DNA of 64,000 nt, from NCBI RefSeq assembly GCF_000721075.1, contig NZ_JOEQ01000022.1, positions 1-64,000 of the forward strand, read 5' to 3'. Position numbers and translations under genes: made by a program. Position 1 is the first letter of the stretch; each line of letters begins with the position of its first letter. This DNA comes from Streptosporangium amethystogenes (GTDB taxonomy: Bacteria; Actinomycetota; Actinomycetes; Streptosporangiales; Streptosporangiaceae). A model generated the notes under the pieces. The model ran no database searches and was not told the DNA's origin. It saw nothing but the letters and a program-made list of their open reading frames with translations. Shown here one piece after another: positions 42,388-50,047 of the stretch.

Positions 42388-42509
42388 CAGGCCCTCCTTG
42401 AGTGATGTGACGGATGTTCGAGCACAGGGCCTGCGCAGCGCGCTCGCGGCGCGACACCTCACCAGCTGGCTGCAGACCCAGCAGCCGGCGGGGCCACCGT
42501 CTACATGAA

Positions 42510-43293
42510 GACCTCAAACGAAGTCGGTGATATCTGAGTGGTCACCCGCCGACAGCTCGACCTGCACCCTGCCCGATCCCCTGTGGCTCTCCCATGAGGT
42601 GATATCGCCCACCAGCTTGGTGCCCGGCCGCTCGGCGGTGAAGTCGCGGCCGAGCAGGTCGGGGATGCCGCGAAAGTCGCCCTGCACGGTGGTGGTGAGC
42701 CGAAACGCCCGCACCTGGGCCGGGACCAGGCCCTGCTCACGCATTAACGCGCGGACCAGTTCGGCCGAGCAGTGCTCGCCCCGGCGCAGCAGGCGGCGTG
42801 GACCCGCAGGTAGCCATAGGTTTCGTGCGAGTCGGCGAAGACCTCGGCGACCAACTGGGTGAGCAACGCGCGGCGTTGCGCGGTGGCCGAGGTCGGCCGT
42901 TCGCGCCATTCGTAGTAGCCCGAGCGGGACACGTTCAGCCAGGTGCACATCCGGGCGATGGCGTGGCAGGCCTTCTCCGCATCGATCAGCTCGTACTTGG
43001 CGAACGTCATCGACTCTCGGCCGCGAAGAAGGCCGCTTTTTCAGGAACGCCGGCTTCTCGCGCAGCTCGGCGTTCTCTCGCTCCAACTCCCGGATCCGGG
43101 CCCGCGCCGGCCCGGAGACCGGCTGCTCATCCGGGCTGTGCACGACCCGATGCCGAGTCACCCAACTGCCCAAGGTGCCGGCGTTGATGCCGAACTCCCG
43201 GGCCACCGCCGCGACCGTGCGATCGCCCTCCAGCACCATGCGGACGGCTTCTTCCTTGAACTCGAGCGAGAACTGCCTGCGATGCCTCGTCAC
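42510..43293 (-). pseudogene. IS3-family element remnant (orfA and part of orfB)
   Basis: orfA starts at 43293 (MTRHRRQFSLEFKEEAVRMV, helix-turn-helix) and ends in the usual leucine-zipper-like coil (IRELERENAELREKPAFLKK). orfB follows in another frame (SMTFAKYELIDAEKACHAIA, then CTWLNVSRSGYYEWRERPTS and TYGYLRVHA). After one more frame change it reaches PGTKLVGDITSW before being cut off. The catalytic DDE core is missing. It lies beside the IS110 fragment, so this is an insertion hotspot. Confidence 0.85.
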
Positions 43294-43317
43294 GTACCTA
43301 CCTCTCCCAGACTTCTA

Positions 43318-43626
43318 TCAGCTTATGTAGCCGACTGTCCGGAATCCGCTAGGCACCTCATGCTGACCCTCCATGCATTTGGCGTACACCCGGTGGAGGA
43401 CCTCCACGCTGTGCCCGGCTCGTTTGGCCACCTCGGTAGCCGGTACACCCGCGTTGAGCCAGAGGGACAGGGCAGCATGTCGCAGGTCGTAGGGCCGGGC
43501 GGCGAGCGGTGACCTCACCTGCTCATCGGTGAAGGCGAGCGCTCGCGCTTCCTGCCAGACGTAGGAACCTCCCCTGGTCGTCCGGAAGAGCCGGCCGTCG
43601 TCCTCGGTGCCATAGGCGTCGATGTC
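43318..43626 (-). pseudogene. Tyrosine-recombinase (integrase) C-terminal fragment
   Basis: About 100 codons without a start, after a stop at 43627-43629. The catalytic-domain end is clear: DDGRLFRTTRGGSYVWQEAR, then RPYDLRHAALSLWLNAGVPA (the R-x-x-H box II), AGHSVEVLHRVYAKC (the second H box and the Tyr nucleophile). The N-terminal two-thirds is lost. This type is common in AICE and phage-like elements that use tRNA 3' ends as att sites, which fits the tRNA fragment at 22917-22966. Confidence 0.85.
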
Positions 43627-43698
43627 TCACCTGACCCTGCCAAAGAGGGAACCGCCGGCATGCCAGAGCCTCCCGATTCCGCAGCCGTCTCAGAGCTC

Positions 43699-44451
43699 CT
43701 ACGGAATGATCTCCATGAGGGTCGTGCCTGTCACCTGGATGAACCGGTCAGCGGGCCGGAAGTTCGTGTGAATGAGCCCCAGGCTACGGACGGGGCTGGA
43801 AGCGCTCTCCAACTCGGTGATGTATGTGACATCGGTGTCCGAGGGCAGGCCGAAGACCTCGCGGGCCTCTTCTTCGACCACATCGTGCATGCCCGAACCG
43901 GTGGCCACCAGTTCCAACGCCCGCGGTGCACCCCGGGGAGAGAACATCTCACGTACCGAAGGGATGTTCAGGTCCCCGTCCAGAGGCTCCTCCACCTGCC
44001 GTACGGTCAAGCGTCCATCGACCGACTCGACGGTCAGCAGAAGCACGGTCCGGTAACCGCTGCCGCCAACAAGCAAGGGCCCGGAACGGGCGAGTTCCTG
44101 ACAGGCGGCCACGATCCCGAGCAATAGTTGACGGTTTTTCCGGCGCACCTCTACGAATTCCTCATGACAGAACACGCGCGGACTCAGATCCGGCCTGTCA
44201 CTGGCCAGGACATAGTTTCCGACACGATCGGGATCTGTCTCCAAGAAACGGTCGGCAGCCTCAAGGAACGCCGCGCGCGTCGAGGAATCGACCGAGACGA
44301 TCTCCTCTTTGGCTGTTCCTGCGACATCGGGCCAGCGCGGCTGCAGGACGGACCAGGCAACGACCGCGACCACAAGCGCCACAGCGGCGCTCCCCCATAC
44401 AGCCAACCGCCGCCCTGAAGCCGCCATTCGTCCCCCATGCGATTTTGACAT
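43699..44451 (-). CDS. Membrane-anchored protein of unknown function
   Basis: 250 residues from the ATG at 44451 (GGGAG 5 bases upstream). A single N-terminal membrane helix (LAVWGSAAVALVVAVVAWSV) is followed by an extracytoplasmic domain of mixed alpha/beta character, with acidic stretches (DSSTRAAFLEAADRFLETDP) and one or two Cys (FCHEEFVEV, IVAACQELA). I recognise no family. It is not linked in an operon to either neighbour. Confidence 0.7.
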   Translation of the reverse strand: MSKSHGGRMAASGRRLAVWGSAAVALVVAVVAWSVLQPRWPDVAGTAKEEIVSVDSSTRAAFLEAADRFLETDPDRVGNYVLASDRPDLSPRVFCHEEFVEVRRKNRQLLLGIVAACQELARSGPLLVGGSGYRTVLLLTVESVDGRLTVRQVEEPLDGDLNIPSVREMFSPRGAPRALELVATGSGMHDVVEEEAREVFGLPSDTDVTYITELESASSPVRSLGLIHTNFRPADRFIQVTGTTLMEIIP

Positions 44452-44918
44452 CGCCGCTCCCGTGGTTTCAGCCGAGTTGCTTCCTGTTCTTCTCGCCACC
44501 GCCACCGCCACAACGAGGGATCAAAGCACAACGTAGATCATTTTGTTGTGAATTCTCAGGTCCGTAGGGCCGGCGGGGAACTCACCGAGTTGTCCGGGGT
44601 GTTCGGGAGGTACACCCACGGCCCACGGGTCCGGCCCTCGGCTACGTCTTCAGGCTGCCGACTCGGGTGCTTGGGGCAGGTGGGGCTTCGACACTTTTCC
44701 GAGGCGAGGACTCAGGTGTACTTGCGGAAGGTCGCCCGGCCTCTGTCCTTCGCCAGGTCGTTCTTGTGGGGGACAGCACAGGCCCGCCCACTTGCTGCTG
44801 AAGGCGAGGGCCGGCCGACGGTGGGATCCCCGTGGCAACGGCGCCCGGGCTCGGAACGAATCGGAAGGACCCGGTCCGATGGGGCGCGGGCGGTCCGCGT
44901 CCTACCGCGGGGCGTGTC
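44452..44918. other. Gene-free stretch between the anchored protein and the SDR gene
   Basis: No convincing gene. A minus-strand frame around 44715-44790 reads CAVPHKNDLAKDRGRATFRK and stops; it has natural composition but no start, so it may be a gene tail. The left part includes the AT-rich upstream region of the 43699-44451 gene. Confidence 0.4.
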
Positions 44919-45674
44919 TCAGCGGAGCTTGATCGCACCGCCGTCGGCCATGACGGTCTGCCCGGTCATGTACTGGGCATCGTCGCTCGCGAGGAAGGCG
45001 ACGATGGGTGCGACGTCCCGGTCGGGGTCGCCGAAGCGGCCTAAGGGCACCTTGGCCGCGGACTCCGCGTACTGTTCGGGGCGCGCCTCGGCCCATTGGG
45101 CCACGCCGGCGGTCAGTGCCATGGGGCAGACCACGTTGACGCGGATGTTGAGCGGGGCCCACTCGTTGGCCACGACTCGGCTGAGACCGCGGATGGCCTC
45201 CTTCGCCGCCGCGTAGGAGGCCTGGTTGGGCTGGCCGTCGAGTCCGGCGCCGGAGCCGAAGTTGATGACCGACGCGTTGCCGGTCTTCCTCAGTTCCGGC
45301 AGGGCGGCGAGCATGAAGTTGCGGGTGGCGTACAGGCCGGTGCTCATCGCGAGGTCCCAGTCGTCGTCGGTCTGCTCCTCGAACGGCCGCTGCCGCGACG
45401 CACTCGCGTTGTTCACCAGGACGTCGAGCTTTCCGAAGCGCTCGGCGGCCGTCGCGACGGCCGCGCGCGCGACGGCCGGGTCGGATACGTCGCCCTGCAG
45501 GAAGACCACGGAGTCTCCCAGTTCGCGGACGAGGACCTCCCCCGCCTCCTGCTGCAGGTCGACGACGACGACCCGGGCGCCACGTGCGACGAACAGCTTC
45601 GTGATGGCGCCGCCGATGCCGGAGGCACCGCCGGTGACGACGGCCGACTTTCCTTGCAGACCGAGGTTGTTCAT
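44919..45674 (-). CDS. Classical SDR family oxidoreductase
   Basis: 251 residues. TGGASGIGGAITKL is the cofactor loop, LDVLVNNAS the stabilising motif, NFGSGAG holds the catalytic Ser, YAAAK the Tyr/Lys pair, and the Asp after VVVVDL predicts NAD preference. AAGGAAG precedes the ATG. The sequence is close to 3-oxoacyl-reductase or glucose-dehydrogenase-like SDRs, but the substrate is unknown. The tetR gene lies 105 bases upstream on the same strand, and the two may share its operator-controlled promoter. Confidence 0.93.
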   Translation of the reverse strand: MNNLGLQGKSAVVTGGASGIGGAITKLFVARGARVVVVDLQQEAGEVLVRELGDSVVFLQGDVSDPAVARAAVATAAERFGKLDVLVNNASASRQRPFEEQTDDDWDLAMSTGLYATRNFMLAALPELRKTGNASVINFGSGAGLDGQPNQASYAAAKEAIRGLSRVVANEWAPLNIRVNVVCPMALTAGVAQWAEARPEQYAESAAKVPLGRFGDPDRDVAPIVAFLASDDAQYMTGQTVMADGGAIKLR

Positions 45675-45779
45675 GGTGCTTCCTTTCGTGAGCGTCTGCG
45701 GGGCTTCGCCAATCGGTGGAAGTGGCTACGCGCATCTCCGCAAACTCCTGCGACCAGGTGCATGTGCAGCAACGGGGAA

Positions 45780-46412
45780 TCACCGTGAGCAGAGCTGGGA
45801 GCTCAGGGTGTGGTAGGCCCAGCTCTCCCACTGGTCGGGCGACCAGCCTCGGTCGCGGACGAACAGCAGATAGAGTTCCGGGCTGAGCAGGCCGAACAGC
45901 AGGTCGGCGGCGCGCTCGGCCGTCACTCCCCGGCAGATCCCCGGCTTGGTCACCAGGGACCGGGCAGCCGTCGCGTGGACGGTGAACCTCGGGTCGGTGC
46001 CCTGGCCGAAGAGCTCGGTGATCCCCGGGTCGGCCAAGGCGGCGGCGCGCAGCATCTCGATGATCGGAGCCACTCGCTCCAGGATCCCTGTGGTGCCGTG
46101 GACATGGAGCCACAACTGGGCGTCGGCGGTCTCGGCGGCGAGGGCCTCGTGGAACCACGGCCGATCCATCGTCGCGATCGGCTCGTCGTCGCCCGCGATC
46201 GACACGTCGGCCAGCTCTTTGAGCAGCGCGCGCTTGTTGCCGAACGTGAAATAGATCGTCTGCACGGCGACGCCGGCCCGGTCGGCGATCTCCTGAAGCG
46301 CCGTCGCGCCGTATCCACGCTGGACGAACAGCTCGCGGGCGGCCTCCAGCATGCGCCTGCGCGTCTCCTTGGGCTTTCGAGTCCGCCTGTCCTCGCTGTT
46401 GACCTGACTCAT
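45780..46412 (-). CDS. TetR family transcriptional regulator
   Basis: 210 residues. The N-terminal helix-turn-helix is RRRMLEAARELFVQRGYGAT, then ALQEIADRAGVAVQTIYFTF and GNKRALL, followed by an all-helical ligand domain. A perfect 17-bp palindrome lies 16 bases upstream of the ATG, as expected for autoregulation. The likely controlled gene is the SDR downstream; a methyltransferase fragment on the other side of the operator may be a former divergent target. Confidence 0.92.
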   Translation of the reverse strand: MSQVNSEDRRTRKPKETRRRMLEAARELFVQRGYGATALQEIADRAGVAVQTIYFTFGNKRALLKELADVSIAGDDEPIATMDRPWFHEALAAETADAQLWLHVHGTTGILERVAPIIEMLRAAALADPGITELFGQGTDPRFTVHATAARSLVTKPGICRGVTAERAADLLFGLLSPELYLLFVRDRGWSPDQWESWAYHTLSSQLCSR

Positions 46413-46427
46413 TTCTGTAGCTTACAT

Positions 46428-46444
46428 CTAGAGTTCAACTCTAG
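46428..46444. promoter_or_regulatory. 17-bp palindromic TetR-type operator
   Basis: CTAGAGTTCAACTCTAG: two 8-bp perfect half-sites around one central base, just upstream of the tetR start. AT-rich against a GC-rich background, so unlikely by chance. Binding by the adjacent TetR is inferred. Confidence 0.75.
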
Positions 46445-46447
46445 TAC

Positions 46448-46698
46448 TGGCGGCCACGAGGTGCTCAGTGCGGCCGGGTTCGCCGACGTGGGCGTCGCCC
46501 CGGTCGAAGCGCTGATGGACTACGGCTGCGACGCCGCCGACACGGCGGAGTTCATCCTCAGCCAGGGGCCGGTCCGTTTCAATCTGGAAGGGGTCGACCG
46601 GACGCGGGAGGAACTGCGGGCGGGGCTCAGGGCGTACGAGACCTCGGAGGGGGTTCGCATCCCCGGCGCCGTCTGGCTGGTGAGCGCCACCCGCCCTT
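46448..46698 (+). pseudogene. C-terminal fragment of a SAM-dependent methyltransferase
   Basis: About 80 codons in one frame: EVLSAAGFADVGVAPVEALM, then DAADTAEFILSQGPVRFNLE, LRAGLRAYETSEGVRIPGAV and WLVSATRP. This is the substrate-side end of UbiE/class I methyltransferases; the Rossmann SAM-binding half is missing. It starts within 4 bases of the TetR operator, so the 5' part was deleted right up to the control region. The frame runs on past SATRP without a prompt stop. Confidence 0.7.
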
Positions 46699-46826
46699 GG
46701 GCCTTGGACACGGCCCCCTGCCACCCGGCGGCGCGATCGACCTGGGCGAGCCGGCACGGCGCCCGCGAAGTGAGAGCCGTGCCGTCGAACGGGAAAACGG
46801 CGGCGACAGGACTCCGCCGCGACGGG

Positions 46827-47609
46827 CTACGCGACCTTGCCGGCCGGGGCGGTCCAGGTGTTGCACGACTTGGGATTGCCGGTGGAGTGGCCCCGATTGA
46901 ACCAGTAGGCCAGGTTGGCACCCTTACCGAATATGTTGAACTTGCTCTTGTCCGCCTCGGCCTTCGCCAGGCCCGCCAGGCGTTTGGCGTCCTTGGCGGG
47001 GTAGCCGAGAGCGGGCCACAGGCTCTTGGCCGTCACTCCGCTGATGCACTGCGCCTGCAGGCTGTAGCGGCGAAGCTGTTCGGATATCTCAGTGCCGTCG
47101 TCGGCGTGCAGCGCGTTGTAGGCCTCGGCGATGTCGACCATGTTCAGCACGTGCTCGCCGTACGCCGAGCTCAGCCGCGCAAAAATCTGAACATCGTCGG
47201 ATGCTTTGATCCAGTCAGCACGGATCTGCACGATGAAGTTGGCGAGTCTTCCGCAGTAGAAGACCGCTGATTTCTTCGGGCTCAGCGTCCGCCCTCGGCA
47301 GTCGGTCCTGTACTTGCCCTCCATCTCCACCAGGGTCGGGACGAACGGCAGGTTGGCTTCCTTGAGGTAGGAACCCCAGGTGTTGTTCAGGCAGGAGATG
47401 ATCGCGTTGACGTGTTTCGTGACCGAGGCCAGGGTCTTTCCCTTGGCGGGTTTCTTCGCGCATGCCGCGTCGGGGAGCTTACCGGCGGCGTAAAGAGAGT
47501 TGTTGGTCAAGTCCGGGGCATCGTTGACCGGATATGCGTAGGCACTGGTCGTACCGGAGAAGAGCAGGACGGACGCCCCGGCAGCCACCATGATCGCACG
47601 AGTCTTCAT
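46827..47609 (-). CDS. Secreted neutral zinc metallopeptidase homologue without HExxH
   Basis: 260 residues with a signal peptide (MKTRAIMVAAGASVLLFSGT, cut near AYA-YPV). It follows the putative neutral zinc metallopeptidase (YpfJ-like) fold from start to end, including FVPTLVEMEGKYRTDCRGRT, SAVFYCG and the C-terminal FNRGHSTGNPKSCNTW. Where the family has HExGHxxQ it reads SSAYGEHVLNMVDIAEAYN, so the first zinc-binding His and the catalytic Glu position are lost while the second His remains. Four or more Cys suggest disulfides. Probably a non-catalytic binding or inhibitor-like paralogue, though sequence error cannot be excluded. Confidence 0.78.
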   Translation of the reverse strand: MKTRAIMVAAGASVLLFSGTTSAYAYPVNDAPDLTNNSLYAAGKLPDAACAKKPAKGKTLASVTKHVNAIISCLNNTWGSYLKEANLPFVPTLVEMEGKYRTDCRGRTLSPKKSAVFYCGRLANFIVQIRADWIKASDDVQIFARLSSAYGEHVLNMVDIAEAYNALHADDGTEISEQLRRYSLQAQCISGVTAKSLWPALGYPAKDAKRLAGLAKAEADKSKFNIFGKGANLAYWFNRGHSTGNPKSCNTWTAPAGKVA

Positions 47610-47908
47610 GGCGATGAACGTTAGGGCATATGTCCAAAATTGGCAGGCGTTTCACCTACGCCCCCTCCTTCTTTTATTGCATAATTTGGCAACTTGGGCG
47701 GCGTCATTCCCGGGCCGCTCACTGATTCCACGGCAAGACGTTGTGGCCTGTGCACGTCACATACGTATCTCTTGGTGAAGATGGTTTCCAGTGCTGCTTC
47801 AAGGCGGCCTGTACGGCGCCCGCGACCGGCTGACCAAGTGCTCGGGGCCGTACCGGGAGCAGGTCTCCGCCAGACGTATCCCGGCCTCGACCGGCACGGC
47901 TACCATTC
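47610..47908. other. Divergent intergenic region
   Basis: No gene seen. The first 90 bases are AT-rich for this genome (a CTTTTATTGCATAATTTGG stretch) and should hold the promoter of the secreted metallopeptidase homologue. TATAAT-like TGCATAATTT is near 47678. Nothing else was recognised. Confidence 0.4.
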
Positions 47909-48391
47909 ATGATCGTGTCGATGCGGTTGAACCTGGCGAAGATCGACGTTGAGCTACTGGAGTCCGTACGGGCGAACCCCGCCCTGATCGGCACGATCCT
48001 CTTCAACGGCGGGCAAGCGCCCGCCGGCTTCCAGCGGGAAACCGACATGTTCGGAGATGACTACCGAACCCTCGGCGCTATCGCGGAGGGCAGGGCCGAG
48101 GCCGAGCATGAGACCGCACAGTGGCGGAAGTGCTGTCCCTGGCTCGCGGCGGCGACCGGTGAGGACGGCGAGAACGACGTGGAGGGGTACGAGTTCGGCT
48201 ACGGCCCGGCGTTCGTCCTCGATCCCGGCCAGGTGACGGCCGTCGCGCAAGGCCTGATGAGCGAGGGATGGGGATTCGGCGCCGTTCGGCGGGACACGGC
48301 AAACGGCGCTTATGAGGGGTTTGCGGACCTCGGGCCGTTCTACGCGGCGGCGGCACGAGAGGGCAAGGCCGTCGTGGGCGGGGTGAGCTGA
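47909..48391 (+). CDS. DUF1877 family protein
   Basis: 160 residues. The family start (LNLAKIDVELLESVRANPAL) and the late conserved block (FGYGPAFVLDPGQVTAVAQG, then LADLGPFYAAAAREGKAVV-like ending) are present. DUF1877 proteins are small cytoplasmic proteins often near toxin-immunity or stress genes; their function is unknown. No good ribosome binding site precedes the ATG at 47909, and an in-frame ATG at 47921 is an alternative. Confidence 0.85.
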   Translation: MIVSMRLNLAKIDVELLESVRANPALIGTILFNGGQAPAGFQRETDMFGDDYRTLGAIAEGRAEAEHETAQWRKCCPWLAAATGEDGENDVEGYEFGYGPAFVLDPGQVTAVAQGLMSEGWGFGAVRRDTANGAYEGFADLGPFYAAAAREGKAVVGGVS

Positions 48392-48517
48392 CCCGCTGCC
48401 ATGGTCACCGCACCGCCTCCGACGGGCTTCGCGCCAGAGCCAAAACCGGTGGCCGTGCCTTGTTCGAGCCCATAAGGTGCCGATCATGGTGGAGAAGACA
48501 TCCGGAGGGCGTGCCCG

Positions 48518-49018
48518 ATGACCCTGTTCACGCACCTCACCTCGGTCGATGACGCCCGCTCGATACGGCGGGCCGGCGTTCGGGCCCGCAGTCGCGACTA
48601 CGAGGGAACGGCCGGGGTGTTCTGCCTGCCGATCCTGCCCTCCTACCAGCTCACCCACCAGTGGGGCAGGGAACTGCGGCGTGGTGGACGGCGCACGATG
48701 GTCGCCGTCGACTTCCGGCTGCCCGACGACGAGCCGGTCCGCGTCGGCCACTACGGCCACGAGCCCGTCGAGCTCGCAAGCGCCGAGGCCGCCTCCCTGA
48801 TCGCCGGATGCGAGGACGCCCGAGGGTATGAGGTCTTCGTCCCTCGGGCGATCGGTGCCGGGGAGATCCATCGGGTCCGCGGCGTCAACCGGGTCACCGG
48901 CTGGCGGTTCATGCCCAACGCCCACGGCAGGGTCCCCTGCCCGTGTCCGGGGTGCCTGCGACGTGGGGAGTACGGCAGCGCGAAGATCCGCCGGAAGGCC
49001 GAAAGCCGCGGCTACTGA
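48518..49018 (+). CDS. Unidentified protein with an ART-like N-terminus and a Cys cluster
   Basis: 166 residues, GGAGG about 10 bases before the ATG. It opens LTSVDDARSIRRAGVRARSR, which resembles the HITxxxNLxSILxxGL entry of DarT/Tpt1-like ADP-ribosyltransferase folds, followed by GVFCLPILPSYQLTHQW and FRLPDDEPVRVGHYG. The C-terminus has CPCPGCLRRGEYGS, three closely spaced Cys that could bind zinc. The link to ADP-ribosylation is an inference from a short motif only. It lies 126 bases after the DUF1877 gene on the same strand. Confidence 0.65.
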   Translation: MTLFTHLTSVDDARSIRRAGVRARSRDYEGTAGVFCLPILPSYQLTHQWGRELRRGGRRTMVAVDFRLPDDEPVRVGHYGHEPVELASAEAASLIAGCEDARGYEVFVPRAIGAGEIHRVRGVNRVTGWRFMPNAHGRVPCPCPGCLRRGEYGSAKIRRKAESRGY

Positions 49019-49172
49019 CCGTTCCCTCGTGGCCTCCCCGCCGACCCGTCCCGTCGGCTTCGGAGCCGCCCAGCCGCACCGCGACCCGACGTGCACCGCG
49101 TACCGGCCCATATCCAGCAGGTTGGGGAGCTCGGGGACTAAAGATCGTTCCTGGGCGTGGCGGGCCGCGGCC

Positions 49173-49692
49173 TCACGGTCGGAACGTGCGGCGGTAGGTG
49201 TCCGGCGGTACGCCGATCGTGCGGTGGAAGTGGCGGCGCAGTGTCGTCGCCGTGCCCATGCCCGCGGCCGAGGCGATGACGTCGACGCTGTCGTCCGTGG
49301 TCTCCAGCAGCTCCTGCGCACGGCGGATCCGCTGAGTCAGCAGCCACTGCAGTGGGGTGGTGCCGGTCACCGAGCGTAAGTGGCGGGCCAGGTGGCGCGA
49401 GCTCATGTTCGCCTGGCGGGCCAGGTCCTCCACGGTGAGCGGCTGGTCCAGCCGCCGCATCACCCAGGGGAGCAGCCCGGCCAGGGGATGGCCGTCCTGG
49501 GCGGGCACCGGTGTGGTGACGAACTGGGCCTGGCCACCGGCCCGGTGCGGCGGCACGACCAGGCGGCGGGCGACCACATTGGCGATCGCCGAGCCGTGGT
49601 CGCGGCGGACCAGATGCAGGAACAGGTCCATCGCCGCGGCCTTGCCCGCGGACGTGAGCACGCTGCCGTTGTCGAGGAGATCGGCTGCTGAA
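49173..49692 (-). pseudogene. GlxA-type AraC regulator, N-terminally truncated
   Basis: The C-terminal 170 codons are well preserved: GSVLTSAGKAAAMDLFLHLV (end of the DJ-1-like sensing domain) and two AraC helix-turn-helices (QPLTVEDLARQANMSSRHLA and VDVIASAAGMGTATTLRRHF, then VPPDTYRRTF). Upstream of 49692 the frame stays open but the sequence is unrelated, so the Cys-elbow sensing domain has been lost. An HTH-only product could exist if a start lies near 49640, but no ribosome binding site supports one. Confidence 0.75.
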
Positions 49693-50047
49693 GGGTCATG
49701 TGCCCGCCGGTCGTATGGTCCAGGTCCCACCAGGCCGCGAACCGGCGGGGACCACCGAGGCAGTCTCGGCTGTTGACCCCGAGAGATGATCTGGATCGCT
49801 CCGCCGTCGAGGTCGGCGTTGCGCTGTTCGAGCTCGGCGAGGCGTCGATGTAGGGGCTGCTTCGTGTAGCGGGGAGCAGGCAGTTCCAGTCGTAGGCCTT
49901 GATGGTGATGAGAACGACTCGCCGGTGGTGTGACGGTAGACCGGCGTGGACCGCGTGCTGGAGCGCACCAGGTGTCCGAGCGTCGATGGTCAGCCCCTAT
50001 CCTGGGGCTCCGCTTCGGCCAAACGGTCACGAAAGATCGAGAGACCC
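49693..50047. other. Rearranged gene-free stretch upstream of the histidine kinase
   Basis: Low-complexity reading frames on both strands, none with a supported start or family. It is probably junction DNA left by the event that truncated the GlxA-type gene. The promoter of the downstream kinase should be near 49980-50040, but I see no clear -35/-10 pair. Confidence 0.35.
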
